Below are positions 35,866-42,604 of a DNA stretch of 64,000 nucleotides, piece by piece. The notes beneath the pieces were generated by a model. It made no database searches, had not been told where the DNA came from, and saw only the letters and a list, made by a program, of their open reading frames with translations. Origin of the DNA: Larkinella punicea (lineage in GTDB: Bacteria; Bacteroidota; Bacteroidia; Cytophagales; Spirosomataceae); assembly GCF_003334855.1 (NCBI RefSeq), contig NZ_QOWE01000035.1, forward strand, positions 1 through 64,000. The letters run 5' to 3'. Position 1 is the stretch's first letter. Each line of letters starts with the position of its first letter. The position numbers were made by a program, and so were the translations under genes.

Positions 35866-36345
35866 TTATCCTTCAAAAATCTCGGCTAGCTGGAGCTGAA
35901 TACCAGTTTCGGGATCGGTAATCGTCCCTTCCGTAAAATTGATCTGTTTCCGATTGGGCAAGAAAATGGAAACAATCTGTAGCGCCGGTACAATCAACCA
36001 GACGGTTTTGACACCAGCAGGGAAATGCTTCTTGTAGATGCGTTCGAGCAGGCTGTTCATACTTTGCTCGGGAGAGAGAATCTCCAGCGTGGTGAGCGGA
36101 ACATCCTGTACAACGATTTCATCAGTCAGCCAATCCGAAGTTCGTTTAGGGAAAATGCAAAGGTCAGGCCGGGTTTTGCCAGAAGCGAATTCAAGATCTA
36201 ATTCTGTAAACACATCGTACTGTTTCTGGTACGCTAAAAGCAAAAGGAAAGCCAGTCGGCTTTGCAATTTAGAGTGGTTCCGGCTTGACATTTTTTCCTC
36301 TTCAGGGTCCTGACTGCTAAGTTGTGGTTCGGCAACGGCTTCCAT
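35866..36345 (-). CDS. Uma2-family (PD-(D/E)xK-fold) protein, distant copy 2
   Basis: Protein of about 159 residues of the Uma2 family but from a different branch than the three other copies. Recognisable elements are SSRNHSKLQSRLAFLLLLAY, TELDLEFASGKTRPDLCIF with the PD of the active-site motif, TTLEILSP, and a closing EGTITDPETGIQLQLAEIF. In the usual nuclease-fold numbering these supply the glutamate, the PD aspartate and an E-x-L strand. The start MEAVAEPQL fits related proteins I know and lies about ten bases from the predicted transcription start; an ATG two codons upstream is an alternative. Function unproven. It is convergent to permease 3 and divergent from the thiamin operon. Confidence 0.75.
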   Translation of the reverse strand: MEAVAEPQLSSQDPEEEKMSSRNHSKLQSRLAFLLLLAYQKQYDVFTELDLEFASGKTRPDLCIFPKRTSDWLTDEIVVQDVPLTTLEILSPEQSMNSLLERIYKKHFPAGVKTVWLIVPALQIVSIFLPNRKQINFTEGTITDPETGIQLQLAEIFEG

Positions 36346-36362
36346 ACGCATTGAGGTTTTTT

Positions 36363-36391
36363 CAAATATACTCTTATTTCGGCTCAACAAA
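36363..36391 (-). promoter_or_regulatory. -33/-7 promoter of Uma2 copy 2
   Basis: On the minus strand TTTG (36388-36391), 17 bases, then TATATTTG (36363-36370), a perfect match to both Bacteroidota elements. The predicted start near 36356 leaves a very short leader. Confidence 0.5.
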
Positions 36392-36439
36392 AAATACGAT
36401 ATACCCTTCTCTCCACCGAAGAGAAAAACGGGAAATCAC

Positions 36440-36470
36440 TTTCGGCCCTGACTTTAAACCGTTACTTTAG
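36440..36470 (+). promoter_or_regulatory. Promoter of the thiamin operon
   Basis: TTTC (36440-36443), 19 bases, then TACTTTAG (36463-36470), close to TAnnTTTG. The predicted start near 36477 falls just before the first base of the TPP aptamer, which is the arrangement expected for a riboswitch leader. Confidence 0.45.
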
Positions 36471-36479
36471 CGGCCATGA

Positions 36480-36556
36480 ATGGCTTTGGGGGTGTCCCGT
36501 GCGGACTGAGATAATACCCTTCGAACCTGACACAGTTGAGACTGTCGTAGGGAAAA
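36480..36556 (+). ncRNA. TPP riboswitch (thi box)
   Basis: The conserved aptamer landmarks appear in order: GGGGGTGTCC, CTGAGATAATACCC, GAACCTGACACAG, and GTAGGGAAAAGC. The variable P3-type part is short (CAGTTGAGACTG, a small hairpin with ACAGTT/GACTGT pairing). The element lies directly upstream of thiM. Thiamin pyrophosphate binding should lower expression of the four downstream genes. Confidence 0.95.
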
Positions 36557-36560
36557 GCTG

Positions 36561-36586
36561 GAAAGAACACTTGCTTCTTTCTTTTT
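36561..36586 (+). terminator. Candidate expression platform of the TPP riboswitch
   Basis: GAAAGAA (36561-36567) can pair with TTCTTTC (36575-36581) around a 7-base loop, followed at once by TTTTT. This is a weak, A-U rich hairpin with a U-tract, immediately after the aptamer, so transcription termination on ligand binding is plausible. A further 70 bases separate it from the thiM start codon. Confidence 0.4.
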
Positions 36587-36654
36587 GATTTCCATACCGG
36601 GAAACGCACCCACGCGTCCATTCAGCTTTTGCTCACGTCAAAACCCGGTACGTT

Positions 36655-37443
36655 GTGAATACCCTCGAACATGATTTGAACGCCCTGCGGGCCACGGCTC
36701 CGCTGGTGCATAACATCACCAATTACGTGGTGATGAACTACACGGCCAACGCGCTGCTGGCCGTCGGTGCGTCGCCGGTGATGGCCCACGCCATCGAAGA
36801 AGTGGAAGAAATGGCAGGCATTGCGGGCGCGCTGGTTATCAACATCGGGACGCTCTCGGCACCCTGGGTGCAGGCCATGAAGCTGGCGATGAAAAAAGCC
36901 GCTGACCTCGGAAAACCGATTGTGCTGGACCCGGTCGGTGCGGGCGCGACGGGCTACCGGAATACCGTCTTGTCCGAACTGCTGGAAACCGCTCCGCCGA
37001 CGGTAATTCGCGGCAATGCGTCCGAAATTCTGGCGCTGGCCGGTTTAGGTGGACAGACCAAAGGCGTCGACAGTACGGTATCGTCCATGAGCAGTCTGGA
37101 AGCGGCCCATTCCCTCAGCGAGCGGTTCGGCTGCGTCGTCAGTGTCAGCGGTGCCATCGATGTCATTGTACAGAAAGACCGGGTTGCGTGCGTAGAAAAC
37201 GGCCATCCGCTTATGACCAAAGTGACGGGCATGGGCTGCTCGGCTTCGGCCATTGTGGGCGCGTTTTGCGCGGTTCAGCCGGATTCGTTTCTGGCGGCTG
37301 TGTCGGCTGCGACAACGATGGGCGTTTGCGGGCAACTGGCCTTCAGCAAAGCCACCGCGCCCGGTAGTTTCCAGATCGCATTTCTGGATGCGCTTTCGGA
37401 ATTGACGCCCGAAAAACTGGTTGAATTGGCGCGGATTAGATAA
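36655..37443 (+). CDS. thiM: Hydroxyethylthiazole kinase ThiM
   Basis: Cytoplasmic kinase of 262 residues that phosphorylates 4-methyl-5-(2-hydroxyethyl)thiazole in thiamin salvage. Family blocks are clear: PLVHNITNYVVMNYTANALL at the N-terminus, GASPVMAHA, VLDPVGAGATGYR in the middle and KVTGMGCSASA near the C-terminus, where the cysteine-containing GMGC loop is the catalytic/anion-hole region. Translation appears to start at GTG (36655), the only start that keeps the normal N-terminus. It is the first gene behind the TPP riboswitch. With TenA downstream and no ThiC, ThiG or ThiH in the window, this operon is a salvage rather than a de novo unit. Confidence 0.95.
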   Translation: MNTLEHDLNALRATAPLVHNITNYVVMNYTANALLAVGASPVMAHAIEEVEEMAGIAGALVINIGTLSAPWVQAMKLAMKKAADLGKPIVLDPVGAGATGYRNTVLSELLETAPPTVIRGNASEILALAGLGGQTKGVDSTVSSMSSLEAAHSLSERFGCVVSVSGAIDVIVQKDRVACVENGHPLMTKVTGMGCSASAIVGAFCAVQPDSFLAAVSAATTMGVCGQLAFSKATAPGSFQIAFLDALSELTPEKLVELARIR

Positions 37444-37466
37444 GAAACGGAAAAAAGAGTAGAGAT

Positions 37467-37529
37467 GTGAGACAAGAGACCATGAAAACCGGGTCAGTCG
37501 GAATCCTCGTCTTTATTCTCTTGTCTCAC
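37467..37529. repeat. 13-bp palindrome between thiM and thiE, GTGAGACAAGAGA type
   Basis: GTGAGACAAGAGA (37467-37479) faces TCTCTTGTCTCAC (37517-37529); weaker symmetry extends outward (AGAG/CTCTTT). It fills most of the 100-base gap inside the thi operon. It may lower the level of downstream message or be a neutral insertion. Confidence 0.65.
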
Positions 37530-37546
37530 CTCTTTCATCTGGAACT

Positions 37547-38173
37547 ATGCAACTCTATTTAGTAACCGACGAAACCGCCTGCCTGGGCCGGGATCTCTTT
37601 TGGGTCGTTGAGGAAGCCGTCAAAGGCGGGGTGACGATGGTGCAACTGCGCGAAAAAACGCTCGAAACGCGCGCTTTTGTGGATCGGGCGATCCGCCTGA
37701 AGGCGTTGTTACAACCGTATAATGTTCCGCTGATTATCAACGACCGGGTCGATGTGGCCCTGGCCAGTGATGCCGACGGTGTTCACATCGGGCAGAGCGA
37801 CATGCCCTATGAAACCGTACGTGCGCTGGTGCCACCCGGCAAAATCATCGGTTTATCGGCCGAAACGAAAGAGCACGTGCTAGAAGCCGAGGATTGGGAT
37901 CTTTCCTATCTGGCGCTAAGTCCGTTGTATGCAACGCCTTCCAAAACTGATCATGCCGAACCGTGGGGGCTGGCTGGTTTGCAGTGGGTTCGGGCCAACA
38001 GCCGCCATCCGCTGGTGGTCATCGGCGGGTTGAATGTGCTGAATACCGCCGAAGCGATTGAAAACGGAGCCGACGGCATTGCGGTTATTTCCGCGATTTG
38101 TAGTGCCGAATCGCCCCGGACGGCGGCTTTTGAATTGAAGAAAACGATACAAACCGGAATGAAAAAACGATGA
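37547..38173 (+). CDS. thiE: Thiamin-phosphate synthase ThiE
   Basis: TIM-barrel enzyme of 208 residues that joins HMP pyrophosphate with thiazole phosphate to give thiamin monophosphate. Seen motifs: TMVQLREKTLETR (pyrimidine and pyrophosphate binding), INDRVDVALASDADGVHIGQ with the Mg-binding aspartates, LSPLYATPSKTDH (phosphate loop) and VIGGLNVLNTAEAIENGADG. The length is normal for the family. Its stop overlaps the thiD start (ATGA), so the two are translationally coupled. Confidence 0.94.
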   Translation: MQLYLVTDETACLGRDLFWVVEEAVKGGVTMVQLREKTLETRAFVDRAIRLKALLQPYNVPLIINDRVDVALASDADGVHIGQSDMPYETVRALVPPGKIIGLSAETKEHVLEAEDWDLSYLALSPLYATPSKTDHAEPWGLAGLQWVRANSRHPLVVIGGLNVLNTAEAIENGADGIAVISAICSAESPRTAAFELKKTIQTGMKKR

Positions 38174-38991
38174 AACGCTACCCAACGGTGTTGACCATTG
38201 CGGGTTCGGACAGTGGCGGTGGGGCCGGCATTCAGGCCGACTTAAAGACGATTGCGGCATTGGGGGCCTACGGAACCTCGGCGATTACGGCACTGACCGC
38301 CCAGAATACGCAGGGCGTTCGGGCGATTCACGCGGTTCCGGCGGTTTTTCTGCGGGAACAACTGGAAGCGGTTTTTGAGGATATCGCCATCGACGCCGTC
38401 AAAATCGGGATGATCAATACCGTCGAAGTGGTGGAGGTCATTGCCGACGTTCTGGATCGGTTTCAGCCGCCGTTTGTGGTTTTTGATCCGGTGATGGTAG
38501 CCACGAGCGGGGCGAAACTGATTCTGGACGAAACCGTTGACGTCCTGAAAAACCAGCTTTTTCCGCGCGCTACCCTGATTACACCCAATCTGGACGAAGC
38601 CCGGATTCTGCTGAAAAAAACGATCGAATCGGTTGAGCAAATGCGGGAAGCAGCCGAAGAATTGATCGATCAGGGCTGTCGGGCGGTTTTGCTGAAAGGC
38701 GGTCACCTCGTTGCGGCCCGGCTGTATGATGTGCTGGCGGTTCGGGATGAACCAACGCAGGTTTTTGAGTCGGACTACATCGAAAGCAGGAATGTCCACG
38801 GGACGGGGTGTACGCTTTCGTCGGCGATTGCCACGCATCTGGCATTGGGATACGCGCTGACCGAGGCCGTTTCACTAGCGAAAGCGTATATATCCGAGGC
38901 TATTTGGGCTGGAAAAGACGTCACCACCGGACGTGGTTCCGGCCCTTTGAATCATTTCTTTTCTCCAAAACCCATGGTAATCCGATCATGA
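38170..38991 (+). CDS. thiD: Hydroxymethylpyrimidine/phosphomethylpyrimidine kinase ThiD
   Basis: Ribokinase-fold enzyme of 273 residues that phosphorylates HMP and HMP phosphate. Diagnostic sequences: TIAGSDSGGGAGIQADLKT at the start, ALTAQNTQGV, DPVMVATSGA, and the C-terminal GTGCTLSSAIA with the anion-hole and catalytic cysteine region. It overlaps thiE at its start and tenA at its end, each by four bases. Confidence 0.95.
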   Translation: MKRYPTVLTIAGSDSGGGAGIQADLKTIAALGAYGTSAITALTAQNTQGVRAIHAVPAVFLREQLEAVFEDIAIDAVKIGMINTVEVVEVIADVLDRFQPPFVVFDPVMVATSGAKLILDETVDVLKNQLFPRATLITPNLDEARILLKKTIESVEQMREAAEELIDQGCRAVLLKGGHLVAARLYDVLAVRDEPTQVFESDYIESRNVHGTGCTLSSAIATHLALGYALTEAVSLAKAYISEAIWAGKDVTTGRGSGPLNHFFSPKPMVIRS

Positions 38992-39638
38992 AATTCACGG
39001 AACAGCTCTGGAATGCCGCGTTGCCGGTGTACGAAAAAATACAGGCGCATCCCTTTAATGAAGAACTGAAAACCGGTACGTTACCGGTCGAAACGTTCAA
39101 GTTTTACATTTACCAGGATTCACTCTATCTGGCAGATTTTGCGAAAGCGCTGGCCGTCGCCGGAACGCGGTCTTCGACCCGTGAGGAGTTGCTGGAGTTT
39201 CTGCAATTTGCCCAAAACGCCATTCTGGTAGAACGCGCCCTGCACGAAAGTTACTTCGCAGCATACAACATTGACTTCACCAGCGGCAAGGCACCGGGCT
39301 GTTTTGCGTATACGAATTACCTGCTGGCTACCAGCACGTTCGAGTCCTACGAAGTTGCCGTGGCCGCACTGTTGCCCTGTTTCTGGATTTATAAACGGGT
39401 CGGGGATTTTATTTACGCCAACCAGACCACGCCCAATCCCTACCAGAACTGGATCGATGCCTACGCTGGCGAAGAATTTGGCGTGGCCGTGAACAAAGCA
39501 CTTGCCATCTGCGACCGTCTGGGCGAACAGGCTTCCGAAACCGTCCGAAACCGCATGGTCGAAGCCTACCTGACCTCGTCCCGATTGGAATATAGTTTCT
39601 GGGATAGCGCCTACCGTTTGGAGAGCTGGCCGGTCTGA
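38988..39638 (+). CDS. tenA: TenA-type thiaminase II / aminopyrimidine aminohydrolase
   Basis: All-helical enzyme of 216 residues. In thiamin salvage it hydrolyses degraded pyrimidines such as aminomethyl-HMP to HMP, which ThiD then phosphorylates. Features: the N-terminal HPFNEELKTGTLPVETFKFY, the YQDSLYLADFAKAL helix and LLPCFWIYKRVG, in which C131 is the expected catalytic cysteine. The ATG at 38988 is correct: a longer frame in the track starts inside thiD and would spoil the N-terminus. The gene ends one base before the stop codon of the convergent nhaD, so no separate terminator can fit between them. Confidence 0.93.
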   Translation: MKFTEQLWNAALPVYEKIQAHPFNEELKTGTLPVETFKFYIYQDSLYLADFAKALAVAGTRSSTREELLEFLQFAQNAILVERALHESYFAAYNIDFTSGKAPGCFAYTNYLLATSTFESYEVAVAALLPCFWIYKRVGDFIYANQTTPNPYQNWIDAYAGEEFGVAVNKALAICDRLGEQASETVRNRMVEAYLTSSRLEYSFWDSAYRLESWPV

Positions 39639-39639
39639 A

Positions 39640-40935
39640 TCAATGCGTTAGTCCGTAAATGGCAAAGTAGGTCAAAGAACCGGCGACGTAGCCCAGCAAG
39701 GCAAGTCCGCTGATCCGGCGCAGATACCAACCGAATTCCAGTTTTTCCATGCCCATAACGGCTACCCCGGCGGCTGAACCAATGACGAGCAGACTGCCCC
39801 CCGTTCCGGCGCAGTAGGCCAGAAATTCCCACAGTTTGGCATCGGCCGGATAGGTTGTCATGTCATACATGCCCATCGCGGCCGCCACAATCGGAACGTT
39901 GTCGACAATGGCCGAGGCAACCCCGATAATCATTACGATCAAATCAAGGTCGCCGACGGCTTCGTCAAGCGCTAGAGCCACACTCGAAAGAATTTCAGTG
40001 GATTGCAGGGCGCCGACCGCCAGCAAAATGCCGAGAAAGAATAAAATACTGGGAATGTCGATTTTGCTGAGGGCATAAGCTGCCGTGAATCGCTGGCGGT
40101 GTTCTTCATCTTTATCAGAATGAATAATCTCCGAAACCACCCAAACGGCACCCAGGGCCAGCATCATGGCCATGTAGGGCGGGAGGTGGGTGACGGTTTT
40201 GAAGATCGGAACAAACAGGATGGCGGTTAATCCGGTGGCAAACATGACGCGCCGGTCGCGCCGTTGAAGCGGGGTGACGTAGGGTCGGCTGATGCCTTTC
40301 TTCGCCGTGGCGATCTCGGTTTCGGAGGTCGGTTTGATGGTGAAAGTCAGCCACACCAGCGGCACCAGCAGACAGACCAAACTGGGCAGAAAGAGTTGTG
40401 TAATGATGTTCATCGTTGTGACCTGACCGCCAATCCAGAGCATGGTGGTGGTGACGTCGCCGATGGGTGACCAGGCGCCCCCGGCATTGGCAGAAATGAT
40501 GATCATACCGGCCATCAGCCGCCGTTGTTCCGGGTCTTTCACCAGTTTTCGGGTCACCGAAACCATCACAATGGCCGAAGCCAGGTTGTCGAGCATGGCC
40601 GACAGGAAGAACGTCAGCCCACAAATCAGCCAGAGCAGCACCCGTGCATTTCGGCTGGCAATGCGGTCGGTGATGATGGAAAAGCCGTCGTGAATATCGA
40701 TCAGCTCCACAATGGTCATGGCACCCATCAGGAAGAACAGGATCTGGGCAATTTCGGCAAGATGATGCCCCAGACTCTCCAAAACTGGCTCCGGTTCCGG
40801 GACATTCAGGATGTAGAGGGTCCAGCAAATCACGCCGGTAATGAGGGCTGTAGCAGTTTTGTTCAGCCGGATGGGATGTTCGAGCGTAATTAAAATATAG
40901 CCAATTACGAATACGATTATAATGAGTGTTGTCAT
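39640..40935 (-). CDS. nhaD: NhaD-type Na+/H+ antiporter (ion transporter superfamily)
   Basis: Inner-membrane protein of 431 residues with about eleven to twelve hydrophobic segments. NhaD-group signatures include FFLMGAMTIVELIDIHDGF, LTFFLSAMLDNLASAIVMVS, SANAGGAWSPIGDVTTTMLW and, near the C-terminus, SAIVDNVPIVAAAMGMYDM with the charged DN pair in a membrane segment. It would exchange Na+ (or Li+) for protons and keep cytoplasmic sodium low. It is the third antiporter in this window. A promoter is visible just upstream. Confidence 0.9.
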   Translation of the reverse strand: MTTLIIIVFVIGYILITLEHPIRLNKTATALITGVICWTLYILNVPEPEPVLESLGHHLAEIAQILFFLMGAMTIVELIDIHDGFSIITDRIASRNARVLLWLICGLTFFLSAMLDNLASAIVMVSVTRKLVKDPEQRRLMAGMIIISANAGGAWSPIGDVTTTMLWIGGQVTTMNIITQLFLPSLVCLLVPLVWLTFTIKPTSETEIATAKKGISRPYVTPLQRRDRRVMFATGLTAILFVPIFKTVTHLPPYMAMMLALGAVWVVSEIIHSDKDEEHRQRFTAAYALSKIDIPSILFFLGILLAVGALQSTEILSSVALALDEAVGDLDLIVMIIGVASAIVDNVPIVAAAMGMYDMTTYPADAKLWEFLAYCAGTGGSLLVIGSAAGVAVMGMEKLEFGWYLRRISGLALLGYVAGSLTYFAIYGLTH

Positions 40936-40958
40936 GAAGCGAGTGGACTTGCCTGGCC

Positions 40959-40991
40959 CAAAGGTAGTGCAATCGGGGCATTTAGGGTAAA
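40959..40991 (-). promoter_or_regulatory. Promoter of nhaD
   Basis: On the minus strand TTTA (40988-40991), 21 bases, then TACCTTTG (40959-40966), a perfect TAnnTTTG. The predicted start near 40952 gives a leader of about 17 bases to the start codon at 40935. Confidence 0.4.
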
Positions 40992-41025
40992 ACTGGTTGA
41001 TTAGATTAAGCTTAGAATGCGTCGG

Positions 41026-42327
41026 TTAGTTCGCAATACCGGCTTCGGCCAGCAACACCAGCAGTACGTTTTGCAGGCCCAGAACGCCCTGATCGTTCAG
41101 CCACCATTCGTTCAGTGAGTGGACATTTCCACCTTTGCCACCGCTGCCAATCGTTACGGCGGGAACCCCCAGCGAAATCGGCGTATTGGCATTGGTCGAG
41201 GAAACATCCAGTTGGGGCGTGGCACCGAGGTGTTTGGAAACCGCCATCGCCCGTTGCACCAGCGGCACCGTCGGCTCGATTTTGCCGGAAGGACGGTCGC
41301 CGATTTTCTTCACATCGACCGTCAGATCGGGGCCGCTTCGTTTCAGTCCATTTTCTTCTTTCAACGCCCGCTGAACGGCGGCTTGCAGCAACTGATCGAT
41401 GCCCTTGAGCCGTTCGGGGCTTTCAGAACGCATGTCGATTTCCATCCACGACTCAAACGGAATGGCATTCACCGACGTGCCTCCGCCGATCACGCTGACG
41501 CTGTAGGTGGTTTTGATGCCCTGCCGGGTGAACTGGTCGGCGTCGTTGGTGAAATAATAAATAGCTTTTCCGAGCGCACTGTGCGGATTCACGATGCCGA
41601 ACGCGCCGTAGGAATGCCCGCCCGGCCCTTTAAACGTGATCCGATAACGGTAGGAGCCCAGTCCGCGATGGACAATTTCGCTGATGCCGTCGCCATCGAC
41701 GGCGATGTACGAATTGATTTTGGAACCGTTCGTTTTGAACAGATGCTTGACACCCCGCAAGTCGCCCAGGCCTTCTTCGCCCACGGCTCCGACAAACCAG
41801 ACATCCGCGTCGGTTTCGATCTTTGCTTTTTCCAATCCTTTCAAAACCGCCAGAATGGCCACCAACCCCCGGGTGTCGTCGCCAACGCCGGGCGCGTAGA
41901 GCGTGTCACCTTTCTGTTTTACTTTGACATCGGTGCCTTCCGGAAAAACCGTGTCCAGATGCGCTTCGACCACTACGGTTTTCTGGCCGGAGCGGCCTTT
42001 GCGTTTGCCAATGACGTTGCCGATCTCATCGATCCAGACCGAATCGACGCCGGCTTCTTTCAGCATGGCGGCATATTTTTTGGCTTTCACCGATTCCTTG
42101 AAAGGGGGAGCCGGGGTTTCGGTGAGCATAATCAGATCCTGCTTCGTCTGTGGTTCCAGATCCTGAAACGTTTGAAAAACCGCTTTTACCGCCGGGCGAT
42201 TCGCCAGGGTTTTGATTTCATCCGTGTAGCGTTTCTCGACGGCAACGGATTCCTGCGCGTGGAGGGAATGCGAAGAGGTGAAAATAATTACGAAGCTAAA
42301 AACCGCTGCTTTGAAAAGATGCGTCAT
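41026..42327 (-). CDS. Exported M20-family metallopeptidase
   Basis: Protein of 433 residues with a signal peptide (MTHLFKAAVFSFVIIFTSSHSLHAQ), so periplasmic. It is an M20 (peptidase T / carboxypeptidase G2-like) enzyme: VVVEAHLDTVF gives the first zinc ligand H123 and D125, GVGDDTRGL the bridging aspartate near 150, and GAVGEEGLGD the catalytic and zinc-binding E184/E185. A dimerisation domain follows, and the late SSTNANTPISLGVPAVTIG precedes the last ligand region HSLNEW. Substrate probably a di- or tripeptide; not determinable. The longer reading frame begins upstream of the signal peptide and is rejected. Its 5' side faces the regulatory region of permease 4. Confidence 0.9.
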   Translation of the reverse strand: MTHLFKAAVFSFVIIFTSSHSLHAQESVAVEKRYTDEIKTLANRPAVKAVFQTFQDLEPQTKQDLIMLTETPAPPFKESVKAKKYAAMLKEAGVDSVWIDEIGNVIGKRKGRSGQKTVVVEAHLDTVFPEGTDVKVKQKGDTLYAPGVGDDTRGLVAILAVLKGLEKAKIETDADVWFVGAVGEEGLGDLRGVKHLFKTNGSKINSYIAVDGDGISEIVHRGLGSYRYRITFKGPGGHSYGAFGIVNPHSALGKAIYYFTNDADQFTRQGIKTTYSVSVIGGGTSVNAIPFESWMEIDMRSESPERLKGIDQLLQAAVQRALKEENGLKRSGPDLTVDVKKIGDRPSGKIEPTVPLVQRAMAVSKHLGATPQLDVSSTNANTPISLGVPAVTIGSGGKGGNVHSLNEWWLNDQGVLGLQNVLLVLLAEAGIAN

Positions 42328-42462
42328 GGATTTTGTGATGAAGGAAAACCGTGGAGATGGCCTAAAAATAGCAATTCTAACCCAGAAATCGCCATTTTGG
42401 CTGCAAATACCGGCTGTGTTAAGGGTACCTCTATACGTCGCCATATACGTTTTTACAGGCTT

Positions 42463-42498
42463 GTCCGAAAGCGGAAAACAGGTCGTCCGTTTGCGGAC
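42463..42498 (+). promoter_or_regulatory. Paired palindromic activator sites upstream of permease 4
   Basis: Two sites of the form GTCCG-N4-CGGAC: GTCCGAAAGCGGAA (42463-42476, last base off) and GTCCGTTTGCGGAC (42485-42498, perfect). Their centres are 22 bp apart, about two helical turns. The perfect site recurs identically before permease 6 at 47880-47893. Such an arrangement is typical of an activator binding as paired dimers at an upstream activating sequence. Confidence 0.6.
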
Positions 42499-42552
42499 AA
42501 AATGGTTTTTATCTGTAATGTAATTATCTTATAGTCAGGAGTTTATTCTTTC

Positions 42553-42567
42553 TGGTACAGCGTTTGG
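42553..42567 (+). promoter_or_regulatory. Sigma-54-like -24/-12 element for permease 4
   Basis: TGGTACAGCGTTTGG has the GG of the -24 box (42554-42555) and TTG of the -12 box with the spacing of the sigma-54 consensus TGGCAC-N5-TTGC, but ends in G where C is usual. A start near 42579 leaves about 26 bases to the ATG. The same element, with the same deviation, stands before permease 6. Confidence 0.5.
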
Positions 42568-42604
42568 ACTGAATAAATCATCCATTTTAGAAACCTAAAC
42601 GACC

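Noticed and set aside
42559-42566. Reading the TTTGG before permeases 4 and 6 as an ordinary TAnnTTTG -7 element
   Set aside because: Neither copy has the TA, and a -33 TTTG at 17-23 bases is lacking in both. It remains the main alternative to the sigma-54 interpretation.
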